Of a stretch of DNA of 54,388 nt, positions 1 to 8,700 are shown piece by piece (the stretch's first letter is position 1; the number at the start of each line of letters is the position of its first letter). Below the pieces are notes generated by a model. That model was given only the letters and a program-made list of their open reading frames with translations. It had not been told where the DNA came from and did no database searches. The DNA lies in the NCBI GenBank assembly GCA_030628905.1, contig DAOVQB010000009.1, forward strand, positions 1 to 54,388, read 5' to 3'. This DNA comes from DAOVQB01 sp023128935 (lineage in GTDB: Bacteria > Eisenbacteria > RBG-16-71-46 > CAIMUX01 > WJJG01). The translations under genes and the position numbers were made by a program.

Positions 1-2
1 AG

Positions 3-239
3 CCAAACCGCTCATCGATCCCGCCGGCGGTGCGGCGCGCGGTGCTGATACGGGATAGGCACCGATGCCAGGCCCCTGGATGCAGGAATACGCGCTTCAT
101 GGAGGTTCATCACATCATTCCGCGCGAGTTCGGTGGCACGAACGACCCAGAAAACCTCATAGCGCTCTGCAGTGCATGCCATAAGCTCTGGCATGATAAG
201 AAGTTAGATGGACGGCTGCTCAAGCAGGTTCTCGAGTGA
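3..239 (+). CDS. HNH endonuclease, C-terminal part (cut by window edge)
   Basis: The reading frame is already open at the first base, so only the last 78 residues are seen; the N-terminal part lies outside the window. The visible part is a complete HNH nuclease fold: IPPAVRRAVLIRD leads into a CX4C pair (CQAPGC), then EVHHIIP carrying the catalytic His pair, then NPENLIALCSACHKLWH with the Asn, a CXXC pair and the last His. The two Cys pairs form a structural zinc site. Such domains sit at the C-terminus of DUF222-type and other HNH proteins, often linked to mobile DNA. The substrate cannot be told. The stop codon lies inside a 12-bp direct repeat with a 20-bp period. Confidence 0.85.
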   Translation, partial: PNRSSIPPAVRRAVLIRDRHRCQAPGCRNTRFMEVHHIIPREFGGTNDPENLIALCSACHKLWHDKKLDGRLLKQVLE

Positions 240-262
240 TCGCGAATACTCTCGAGTGATCG
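231..262. repeat. 20-bp-period direct repeat across the HNH stop codon
   Basis: The 12-mer CTCGAGTGATCG, which contains the TGA stop of the HNH gene, occurs at 231-242 and again at 251-262. It looks like a small tandem duplication of the gene end. Confidence 0.75.
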
Positions 263-268
263 GAGGTA

Positions 269-398
269 AGGCAACACTGAGGAAAAGGCAACATTGTGGT
301 CAGGCAACATCGAGATTAGGCAACATTGGGAACAGGCAACATTGGGAACAGGTAGCATCGGGAACAGGTAGCATCGGGAACCAGGCAACATGGGAGGC
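269..398. repeat. 16-bp degenerate tandem array, about 8 units
   Basis: Units begin with AGGCAACA or AGGTAGCA at 269, 286, 302, 318, 334, 350, 366 and 383, so the spacing is 16 bp with two 17-bp steps. The consensus is AGGCAACATTGGGAAC. Units 4-5 and units 6-7 are identical or nearly so, which suggests recent slippage or unequal exchange inside an older array. Units are contiguous with no spacers and no dyad symmetry, so this is not a CRISPR array. Function unknown. Confidence 0.9.
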
Positions 399-585
399 GA
401 GGCCTGCGGGGGACTCTCTGCGATGATATCCCACCTTCCTCTTGTACATATGACTTGTGATTCGCAACTGTCTTGCTGGTTTTCAGTAGTTCTTTGGAAG
501 CGGTTCTGGGGAAGGAAACCAAGCCGGACCGCGCTCGTCAGGCAGTGTCTTCAGCCACACGACATCTTGAAGAGCCCTTTTGGGA

Positions 586-615
586 TTGAAGGCGCGATTG
601 GCAGCATTCTATAGT
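586..615 (+). promoter_or_regulatory. Possible sigma-70 promoter for the porin gene
   Basis: TTGAAG (586-591) is separated by 18 nt from TATAGT (610-615). Transcription would start near 622 and leave a leader of about 90 nt before the start at 713. This rests on motif match only. Confidence 0.35.
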
Positions 616-712
616 CTCTCCTTTGATCTTGCGCATCGGGCGGCTTTGAGTCCGCAAAGATGGCCCTCGGCTCTCGCGCGTGAGACAACCCAGATGCAGA
701 GGATGAAACCCT

Positions 713-2212
713 ATGCCCTTTCCAGGGAAGCGTACACACTGGCCTCATCCGCCCCTGCGGATCGGCTTCCATCGGCACGTGGCGGTATCTGCGGCGCCGG
801 GCACGACTCTACTGTTCTGTGCGCTCATCGCCCTCGCGTTTCCCTCGTGGGTTCTTGGACAGAGGGACGTGGTGCCTGCCGTAGGTCTGGACGTTGGGTT
901 TGATACGCGCGTGCGGGAGGTGACGCTGCACAACCTGTTGGATTTCAACGACGACAGCGGGCCGGCTGTGTCGGGATTATTGAAGGCCTCGGATACCCAT
1001 TTCTTCCGTGTGCGGCACAGGGTCTCGGCGAGCTTGAAGTTCCGAGCGGGTTTCGATCTCTACTCGCGCTTCACGACTGAGTGGCGCAAGTACTTGGATC
1101 CCTATGAGAGCCCGACTAAGATGGAGATAATCCTAGATCATCTGTACCTGGATGTGCCCGAGTTCTTCCATCTGCCGCTGTCCCTGCGCGTGGGGCGTCA
1201 GGATATCATCCGTGGCGAGGGGTTCATGCTCCTTGACGGCGGCCCTCGCGACGGATCCCGCAGCATCTATCAAAATGCCATTGTACTAGGCATCCAGGGC
1301 GCTGCCTTTGGCTTGAAGGATGCCACGATCGATCTGTTTGCGATCCGGAATCTCGCGCATGATCCATTCATCGTGGCTAATGACCTGAGTGAGGATGGCA
1401 TCAACAACCGGATTGTCGAGAAGGATGAAACGGCTTTCGGGGTCTACGTGACGAATCCCGAATTCGGTCAGCAGAACGAGATCTACTACTTCTACAAGGA
1501 GGAGGAACCTGACAGCGATCCCTATCCGGACACCCGGCTCCACACCCGGCTCCACACCATCGGCATGCGGCTATCCGGCGATCTGCCCTGGGCGCTGAAG
1601 TATGCTGCGGAGGCTGCCTGGCAGACCGGATCGCAGACCGAATGGCAGCCCGATTCCCTTACTGAGGAAAAGATCAGCGATCACAATTCCTACGGAATAT
1701 ATGCTTGGGTTTCTCGCTCCTTTATCGCACCTCTTCAGCCCACTCTGAAAATCGGCGGGATTCACCTCTCTGGAGACGATGCCCATACCGAAGAATGCGA
1801 AGACTGGAATCCTCTCTTCTCACGCTGGCCCAAATGGAGCGAACTCTACATCTACACGCTGATCCCTGAGTACGGCAGGGTTGCCTACTGGTCGAATCTC
1901 ACTTCACTAAATGCACAGGTTGCGCTGCGGCTTACAAAGAGGGCGAAGTTCTCCTACACGTTTCACAAACTGGGGGCAGTCCATCCGGCAACCCCCGCTC
2001 TACTTGACGATTTCTACGGAGAGGGCACAGATCGGGGCGAGCTTCACGAGTGGAAGCTCAGTGCCGAGTTCGGTACAAGGGCCTCTTGCCATTTCCTCAT
2101 AGAGCGGTTTGTTGCAGGCGACTTCTATGAGAATCCGCTGGGGGATGATGGAGAGCCCATAGGCAAGGATGATGCCTACTTCTTTCGCTGGGAGTTGATG
2201 GTCAAATGGTAG
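713..2212 (+). CDS. Alginate-export-type outer membrane porin
   Basis: A 499-residue predicted outer-membrane beta-barrel. A basic N-terminus and a hydrophobic stretch (residues 31-47) form a signal peptide with likely cleavage at VLG|Q50. The mature part alternates polar and aromatic residues in beta-strand style, carries VGRQDIIRGEGFMLLDGGP followed by DGSRSIY, the signature block of the alginate-export (AlgE-like) family, and ends in a strand closing with Trp. Family members let anionic polysaccharide or other solutes cross the outer membrane; the substrate here is unknown. A 12-bp in-frame duplication at 1531-1554 produces a repeated TRLH. No alginate synthesis genes lie nearby, so the gene appears to be monocistronic. 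Confidence 0.75.
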   Translation: MPFPGKRTHWPHPPLRIGFHRHVAVSAAPGTTLLFCALIALAFPSWVLGQRDVVPAVGLDVGFDTRVREVTLHNLLDFNDDSGPAVSGLLKASDTHFFRVRHRVSASLKFRAGFDLYSRFTTEWRKYLDPYESPTKMEIILDHLYLDVPEFFHLPLSLRVGRQDIIRGEGFMLLDGGPRDGSRSIYQNAIVLGIQGAAFGLKDATIDLFAIRNLAHDPFIVANDLSEDGINNRIVEKDETAFGVYVTNPEFGQQNEIYYFYKEEEPDSDPYPDTRLHTRLHTIGMRLSGDLPWALKYAAEAAWQTGSQTEWQPDSLTEEKISDHNSYGIYAWVSRSFIAPLQPTLKIGGIHLSGDDAHTEECEDWNPLFSRWPKWSELYIYTLIPEYGRVAYWSNLTSLNAQVALRLTKRAKFSYTFHKLGAVHPATPALLDDFYGEGTDRGELHEWKLSAEFGTRASCHFLIERFVAGDFYENPLGDDGEPIGKDDAYFFRWELMVKW

Positions 2213-2260
2213 CCCCGGCTGCCAAGCAACACGGGCAGTTGGTCAGGCAGAGTCGCGCAG

Positions 2261-2323
2261 ATGGAGAGCGGTGATTAGTACATGGAGAGCGGTGATTAGT
2301 ACATAGAGAGCGGTGATTAGTAC
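2261..2323. repeat. 21-bp tandem repeat, three copies
   Basis: Three near-perfect units of ATGGAGAGCGGTGATTAGTAC lie head to tail at 2261-2281, 2282-2302 and 2303-2323. They end 24 bp before the paaK-like start codon and so form part of its leader. Only one base differs (ATGG to ATAG in unit 3), so the amplification is recent. Confidence 0.95.
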
Positions 2324-2346
2324 ATAGAACAACGGGGGAGAATGCG

Positions 2347-3654
2347 GTGAAGAAGTTCTGGAATGAGAAATTCGAAACGATGCCACCTGAGAAGATGCGG
2401 AAGCATCAGTTGACATGTCTGAAAGAGACGCTGGAGCGCGTGAATGAGAAGATCCCCTTCTACCGAGATGTCTTTGAAAAGAGTGGTGTAAAGCCTGCGG
2501 ATCTGAAATCGCTGGACGACATCAGCAAGTTTCCCTTCACTGTCAAGAATGATCTGCGCGACAACTACCCATTTGGCCTTTGCACAGTGCCCATGTCTGA
2601 ACTTGTGCGGATCCACGCCTCGTCGGGGACCACGGGAAAACCGATCACAGGGCCCTATACAGCAGATGACATGCAGCAGTGGGGCGAGTGTATGGCGCGG
2701 GCCATGTGGGCTCAGACGGTGAGGCCCGATGACATCGCTCAGAACGCCTACGGCATGGGACTCTTCACAGGCGGTCTGGGGTTCCTGCTTGGGTTCGAGC
2801 GTGTCGGATGCGCCGTGGTTCCCTCCGGTTCAGGCCAGACCGAGAAGCAGATTCTTCTCATGGAGGACTTCGGAACGACGGTCATCGGATGCACTCCAAC
2901 CTATGCCCTGACAATCGCAGAGCGCGCATCGCAGCTAGGCAAGGACCTCCCAAACTTCCCACTGCGCGCGGGTCTCTTCGGAGCGGAACCTTGGTCGTTG
3001 GAGATGAAACAGAAGATCGAATCACGGATGGGGATTGCGGCTCACGAGCACTATGGACTGACTGAACTCATGGGCCCGGGAGTGGGCTTTACCTGCGAGG
3101 CAGGGACGCTCCATCTGAACGAAGACCACGTCCTGGCCGAAGTGATCGATCCGGAAACGGAAGAACCTCTCCCGCTGGGAGAGAAGGGCGAGTTGGTCTT
3201 CACATCGCTTCAGCGCCAGGCCATGCCCATGATCCGCTATCGCACGCGAGACATCACGCGGCTCAAGCGTATCACATGCGCCTGCGGGCGGGAATTCCTC
3301 AGTATGGAGAAAGTAACTGGGCGCTCTGATGATATGATGATAGTCAGCGGTGTAAACGTCTTCCCCTCGCAGATCGAAAGTGTCCTGATGGAGTTCGAGG
3401 AGATAGAACCACAGTACGTGATCCACCTGTTCAAGAAGGGTTACCTTGATGCCATCAGCGTGGATACGGAAGCCCGGGCGGAGTACTACGAGAAGGGCCA
3501 GGGGTTCCTCGATCAGCTTGCATCGCGAGTGAGCGCGAAAATTCAATCGGTGGTGGGCATAAAGGTGCCGGTGAAGATTGTAGCGTCAAAGGAGATCCCC
3601 CGCAGTGTGGGCAAGGCCCGCAGGATCCTCGATGAGCGGGAGGAGAGCAAGTAG
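2347..3654 (+). CDS. paaK: Phenylacetate-CoA ligase family protein
   Basis: A 435-residue member of the adenylate-forming superfamily that activates an aromatic acid with ATP and CoA; phenylacetate is the type substrate. The AMP-binding loop SSGTTGKP is at residues 92-99, followed by GCTPTYAL, EHYGLTE, the IRYRTRD block and a C-terminal lid with GRSDDMM and NVFPSQIE, as in full-length PaaK. The start is GTG at 2347 behind a GGGGGAG ribosome site. No paa epoxidase or beta-oxidation genes are nearby, so it may act alone, for example in fermentation of aromatic amino acids, or on another arylacetate. A three-copy repeat sits in its leader. Confidence 0.9.
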   Translation: MKKFWNEKFETMPPEKMRKHQLTCLKETLERVNEKIPFYRDVFEKSGVKPADLKSLDDISKFPFTVKNDLRDNYPFGLCTVPMSELVRIHASSGTTGKPITGPYTADDMQQWGECMARAMWAQTVRPDDIAQNAYGMGLFTGGLGFLLGFERVGCAVVPSGSGQTEKQILLMEDFGTTVIGCTPTYALTIAERASQLGKDLPNFPLRAGLFGAEPWSLEMKQKIESRMGIAAHEHYGLTELMGPGVGFTCEAGTLHLNEDHVLAEVIDPETEEPLPLGEKGELVFTSLQRQAMPMIRYRTRDITRLKRITCACGREFLSMEKVTGRSDDMMIVSGVNVFPSQIESVLMEFEEIEPQYVIHLFKKGYLDAISVDTEARAEYYEKGQGFLDQLASRVSAKIQSVVGIKVPVKIVASKEIPRSVGKARRILDEREESK

Positions 3655-3673
3655 TACAGCGGCTGGACTGATT

Positions 3674-3785
3674 TTAGCGCTGTGAGTGCTAATGTACGTG
3701 GCGACAACGTGCTGATATGCTTGGCGCTTTGAGTGTTCATTTACATGGCGTGCTACGTGCAGATCTACTTGGCGCTGCGGAAGGT
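3674..3785. repeat. Degenerate ~24-bp tandem array (48-bp higher-order period)
   Basis: TTAGCGCT or TTGGCGCT recurs at 3674, 3721 and 3769 (47-48 bp apart), and inside this a weaker unit of about 24 bp built on TNNTNTACNTGGCG can be followed. The array begins 20 bp after the paaK stop and runs up to the decayed acetyl-CoA hydrolase fragment. Confidence 0.55.
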
Positions 3786-3815
3786 ATTATGCCTAACCGA
3801 GCAGGATATTTACGT

Positions 3816-4232
3816 CTACCGGTTTTGCGCCTTGGCCGTCCTCGTAAACCGAACGGGCCGCAGGAGAATCTCGAGGTCGCTGGAGGTGGTGCGATGCGTC
3901 TCGAGTTCCGCGGGGTACTCTCCCTCCTTCCCGAAGATGAAGGCCTGGTCCTTGTACACGAATCCTAGCCGCTTGGCCTCCTCTATCAACAAGGGCCGGA
4001 ACTCGGGGTGAGCGATTGCGATCAGATCCATCGCCCGCTCACGGATGTTCTTGCCGTGGATGAAAGCGATTCCATACTCGGTCACGACGTAGCGGTCATA
4101 TTTTGCTGTTGAGCGATAACGAGGGGATCGTTCGTGTACTGTGCCGCAAGTGCTTGGGGTTACTGGAGTGGTGGGTACAAATGCCAGGATCGCGGGTGCA
4201 CAGTTGACCCTGCCCCGGCTATGAGTCAGCAT
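3816..4232 (-). pseudogene. Remnant of an acetyl-CoA hydrolase/transferase (GNAT-fused type)
   Basis: The frame from about 4103 down to 3825 encodes a clear family segment: RYVVTEYGIAFIHGKNIRER, then AMDLIAIAHPEFRPLLIEEA, then FIFGKEGEYPAELET and LEILLRPVR. These match the C-terminal end of acetyl-CoA hydrolase/CoA-transferase proteins and the linker into a GNAT domain. The expected roughly 400 upstream residues are missing. Residues before KYDRYVV resemble the family only weakly, as if broken by deletions, and the GNAT domain stops at once and is replaced by the tandem array at 3674-3785. I read it as a decayed gene, not a functional 138-residue protein. Confidence 0.75.
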
Positions 4233-4321
4233 CGGGTGTAAGGCGACAGGCGCAATCCTTCACCCGCAGACAGGCGTGCGCAGAGGAGATCCGGCGGAAA
4301 GGCAACCAACAGGGCCAGAAG

Positions 4322-5728
4322 ATGTCCACACGTGCCCTACCAGCTCACCCGCGCATCACGGATGATCCAGAGGTCTGCCAGGCCTATGCGGCCGATGTTT
4401 CCGGTCTGTCGCGTACACCGGAGGCTGTGGCGCGGCCGGAGAGTGAGCAGGAAGTAGGCGATATCCTGCGCCTTTGCTGGGACCGGGGGATGGGGGTCAC
4501 GCCCCAGGGTCTCCGCTCCAGCACAACCGGCGCATCGGTTCCCGCACGGGGGATCGCCCTTTCCCTCGAGCGGATGAACCGGGTCCTCGAGATTGATCCT
4601 GAGCGCCAGATCGCCGTGGCCGAGCCCGGGGTGGTGACTGCGGAGTTCAAGCGGCGCGTGGGCGAGGCAGGTCTCTTCTTCCCGCCCGATCCAACGAGCG
4701 AGGAAGAATGCACCCTGGGCGGCAATGTGGCCTGCAACGCGAGCGGATCTCGCACGTATCGCTATGGCCCGACGCGTGACTATGTCCGCGCGCTACGCGT
4801 CGTCATGGCCGACGGAACGGCAATCGATGTACGCCGTATAGGAGCGAACAAGAACGCGGCCGGCTACTTCGGTTTTCAGAATCCGATCGACTTGTGGATC
4901 GGCAGCGAGGGGACCCTGGGCGTTGTGACGCAGGTGGAGCTGGATCTCCGACCGCATCCGCCGGGCTCTTTTGGCGCCCTGGCGTTCTTTTCAGATTGGC
5001 GCCAGGCGATTCGGTTCGTGATGGCGGCTGACGCCTCGCGCCGGCGGGGGGAGTTGGAGCCGCGTTGCCTGGAATTCTTCGACCGCCACGCGCTCGAGAT
5101 CATCCGGCCCGAGGCAGGGGGACTGCGCATAGCGGATGGGGCCGGGGCAGCGATCTTCTTTGAGGAGGAGGTGGCACCTGAAGATGCCGCGGGCGCGATG
5201 GAGCGTTGGCATCGGGCAATTGAGGCAGCAGGGGGTCTGGCAGATGAGACGGTGATTGCCCAATCACAGGCCGAGCAGAGCGAGCTGCGTCGCCTGCGCC
5301 ACGCGGTCCCTTCCCGGATGAACGAGCGGGGCGCGAGCGCGGTTGAGAAAGGGGGACGCCGCGTTTCCACCGACTTCGCTGTGCCACTGGTGAACCTGCC
5401 GGTGGTCATGGAGGACGCCTACCGGATCATGGAGGAGCTGTTTGACGGATTCACTGTCGCCTATGGCCATGTCGGCAATGGCCACCCGCACTTCAATCTC
5501 CTGGCCGAGGACAGGTGGGTTCTGGAGCAAGCCGAGGTCGCGGCGCGGCAGATGGCCCGCCGGGCCATCGCATTGGGCGGAACCCTAGCGGCCGAGCATG
5601 GCATCGGCAAGCTCAAGGTTCCCTTCTACCGCGAACTCTATCCCGACTGGCTGTATTCCGGGATGCGCGCGCTCAAGCAAACCCTGGATCCGAAGGGCAT
5701 CCTCTCACCGGGGAACCTGTTTCCGTAG
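4322..5728 (+). CDS. FAD-linked oxidase, GlcD / D-lactate dehydrogenase family
   Basis: A 468-residue flavoprotein of the VAO/PCMH family that oxidises 2-hydroxy acids such as glycolate or D-lactate. The FAD-binding PCMH domain covers about residues 30-215 (VARPESEQEVGDIL, the LGGNVACNASGSRTYRYGPT pyrophosphate loop, GSEGTLGVVTQ). The C-terminal domain carries YGHVGNGHPHFNL and AAEHGIGKLK, the flavin- and substrate-proximal His motifs of the GlcD/Dld family. No GlcE, GlcF or Fe-S partner is adjacent, so a single-subunit D-lactate dehydrogenase-like enzyme is more likely. The start is ATG 4322 behind a weak purine-rich site. It is convergent with the beta-helix gene, only 16 bp away. Confidence 0.85.
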   Translation: MSTRALPAHPRITDDPEVCQAYAADVSGLSRTPEAVARPESEQEVGDILRLCWDRGMGVTPQGLRSSTTGASVPARGIALSLERMNRVLEIDPERQIAVAEPGVVTAEFKRRVGEAGLFFPPDPTSEEECTLGGNVACNASGSRTYRYGPTRDYVRALRVVMADGTAIDVRRIGANKNAAGYFGFQNPIDLWIGSEGTLGVVTQVELDLRPHPPGSFGALAFFSDWRQAIRFVMAADASRRRGELEPRCLEFFDRHALEIIRPEAGGLRIADGAGAAIFFEEEVAPEDAAGAMERWHRAIEAAGGLADETVIAQSQAEQSELRRLRHAVPSRMNERGASAVEKGGRRVSTDFAVPLVNLPVVMEDAYRIMEELFDGFTVAYGHVGNGHPHFNLLAEDRWVLEQAEVAARQMARRAIALGGTLAAEHGIGKLKVPFYRELYPDWLYSGMRALKQTLDPKGILSPGNLFP

Positions 5729-5744
5729 CCGCTAACGTATGATC

Positions 5745-8700
5745 CTATCGCAAGACGACCATCTTTCGATTCGCCGATTGATCGCCGGCTTCCAGCTTGT
5801 ACAGATAGATCCCAGAGGAAACGGGGTTGCTGCATTCATCGCGGCAGTCCCAGACGTGTTTGTGAACGCCTGCCGGCAGCGTGCCGTCGATCAGCGTCCG
5901 GACAAGGCGGCCGTTGACGTCATAGACCAGGAGCCGGATCTCACTCTCGCGCGCTATGGAGAAAGCGATCGTGGTCGTAGCGGCCACGGGGTTCGGTTCG
6001 TTCTGGCGCAGCTCCATGCGCGTTGGGATCGGAGCTTCCACGCTTGCCAAGGCCGCATCCGGCTGTGGGAGTAGATCCTGATTGAGTACGTTTCTGGCGA
6101 TTTCATCACGAAGTCCAAGCGGGATAGGGCCATCCGTCATGCTGCGCAGTCGCAGACGCGCGAGTTCCCCCGAGCCGCCGAAGGTTCGCCCAAGACCCAG
6201 GGCGGTGATCGAGACGTCACCATCAATGGCGATGAAGAAGACCGCCTGCCCAGTGAGGAGCGTCCCCTCGGTCACTTCCAGGAGATGCAAGCAGTCCGGA
6301 TCGTAGTCCAGGACGAACCGCACGCCCTGGACTGCCCCGGCGGGATCATCCAAGATCACTGAGGTCGTCCACTCAGCCGGCTCGGGATCCTCTACGGTGC
6401 GGAGGTACAGAGCCACGCTCGCAGCATCGGGCACGCGGAACTGGGGCAGCGGGTCGCTCACAATCCCGAAATTCATCGAGAAGATCATCACATCTTCGAA
6501 GTCGGCAGCGCCATCGGGTTCTGGGATTCCTGTGCGGCTGCCGTCATCGGTCGGAGCGACGTCGACTTGGGCGTTGGTCAGTGGATTGAGGTAGAACTGA
6601 CTGCCCAGCAAACTGATGTCGTTCGTGTTGACCAAACCATCCCAATTGCCGTCGGGCACAACGTCGCCGAGCCAGTAGTTTGTGGCCCGGGCGGTGGATC
6701 CAGAGATGGAATAATTGCGGGCCCAGTCGAAGACGAAGCCACCATAGTAATACACGTCGCGGTCGGAAGCGGGGTTGAAGACGTGCACCGTGCTCGTGCT
6801 GGCGCCGAAGTATGCCAGGAACCCGGCCACTTCATCCTCGGGATAGCCCGGCGGATCAGTTGCATAGGTGGGATAGTCCCCCCAAGCTAGCGCGCGGATC
6901 GTTACACCCTCGTAGTTGACATCATTGCCTGAAGCCGCATTCCAAGTCAGGCTGACCTGCTGGTGCCCGGGTGATGCCGCCAGACCTGTCAGGATGGTGG
7001 GTGCTGTGTTGTCGGCGGTGATTTCGTCGCTGGCAGGATCGCCTACATTACCCCCGGCATCTTCTGCGGATATCGTTACCGTAATAGTTCCATTGCTGGG
7101 GGCGGTCGTAACCGATGCGAGCGTCCAAGTGGCGACATTGCCCACATAGCTGTCCGGGGCGACAGAGGCGCCGCCACCCAGGCCGGTCAGATCGGCGCGG
7201 ATTGTCAGGGCCCCATTGCCTTGCACCGTGGCCGTGATCTCTGCGCCATCGCCATCCTTGATGTAGTCATTTGTCGTCAGGCTCGTGTTTTCAATCGCGA
7301 CGTCTGAGATCACCGGTCCCAGATCGACGATGACCAGGCCATCATCCTCGCTGAAGCCCGTGAGGGTGTTATTGAGCGAGTCTCGAAACGCGGTCAAGGT
7401 GAGGTCCACATTGCTCGTGTCGGTGTTGGCGGCTGCGGAAGAGAAGGTGCTCTTGAACAGATCATCCGGCCCCTGCGCGCCCGGGTCTCCAGCGGCAAGG
7501 GAGGCGATCACCTTGACATGCCCGTTGCCGACAGTGACGGTGTCGAAGAAAAGCGCACTGGCGAATGGCCCCGCGTCCGGCTTGGCGAATGCGGCGCTGA
7601 TTACAGTGTGATCCCACTCGACATCGATCTCATATCCGTGAACACTGCCGGAACCACCTCCTGTATAGGTAACCACCTGGTCGCCGCTCGTAGCGACGAA
7701 TGTCAGCTCGAGCGTATCCGGAATGCAGAGGACATTCGGTCCGCTTGTGCCCGTACAACCGACTGAGTCTGCACCGATGAGGCCGCAGGTGGGCTGGCTA
7801 TCAGGCGCGCAGGGTGAATGCTCCTCGAGATGGAAGTCCCCATTGGCCGCATCGCAGAAGAGGGGATTCTGTGAGATATTGCCATTGGTGCCGAGCTGGC
7901 CGGCGATGCCGCCTGTCCAATCGCCGCCCTCATTGTTGTAGAGGTCGCAGCAGCTGAATGTGGCGCTGCTGGTGGCGTCGCAGTGAAGTGCTTCACCATC
8001 GGCGCTTTCGGCGATGATCGTGTTGCCGAAGGTGGGCGCGGAGCTGTGCCAGCAAGAAACGCCGCCACCGTACTGTCCGGCATCGTTGCCGAAGAAGGTG
8101 CAGCTTGTGAATGTGGGTGAGGAGGAGAGCCAGCAGATCGCGCCGGCGCCGTTATAGCCGGCCGTGTTGTTCCAGAAAACGCAGCCCGTGAGGGTGGGTG
8201 AGGAGGTGTGGCAGTCGATCCCGCCGCCGGACCAATCGGCCGCGTTTGCAGAGAAGATGCAGTTGGTGATGGTGCAGGAGGCGCTGTCCCCGAAGATCGC
8301 CCCACCCCAGTTTGCTGCATTGCCTGAGAGCGTGCAGCCGGTGAGTGTGGGGGAGGAAGTGCCATGGCAGTAGATCGCCCCGCCGTTACCGTGGCTGGCT
8401 GTGTTGGAGGAGAAGGTGCAGTTTGTAAACGCGGGAGAAGAGGAGCGGTCGCAGTAGATAGCGCCGCCATTGCCAAAGGCGGCTACGTTGGAGGAGAATA
8501 TGCAACCAGTGATCAAGGGGGAGGATGAGGTTTCAAAACAGATGCCGCCGCCGTCATCTTTGTAACCATTGGTGATGGTGATGTCCTGCAGGACCGAGAC
8601 GGACCCTTCACCGGAGTGAAAGTGGAAGCCGCGGGCTGCGCTACCACAATCTATAACGCATGCGCTGGGCGTGGCGCTCTCTGAGCGGATGAGGATTGCC

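Larger units (their letters stand above)
240..712. other. Intergenic stretch without a recognisable gene
   Basis: This 473-base gap holds the duplicated HNH stop segment, a 16-bp tandem array (269-398) and a possible promoter (586-615). The short open frames here have no recognisable protein features, and the array reads through several of them. No RNA gene was recognised. Confidence 0.6.

Noticed and set aside
269..398. 16-bp array as a CRISPR array
   Set aside because: Units are contiguous without spacers, there is no dyad in the repeat and no cas genes are present.
390..903. Plus-strand frames at 390-614 and 580-903
   Set aside because: They overlap the tandem array or the porin start, have no ribosome site and no recognisable sequence.
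7703..8476. 257-residue minus-strand open frame
   Set aside because: It lies in another frame within the repetitive beta-helix coding region. Its Ala/Pro/Ser-rich content comes from the repeats, and it has no domain or ribosome site.
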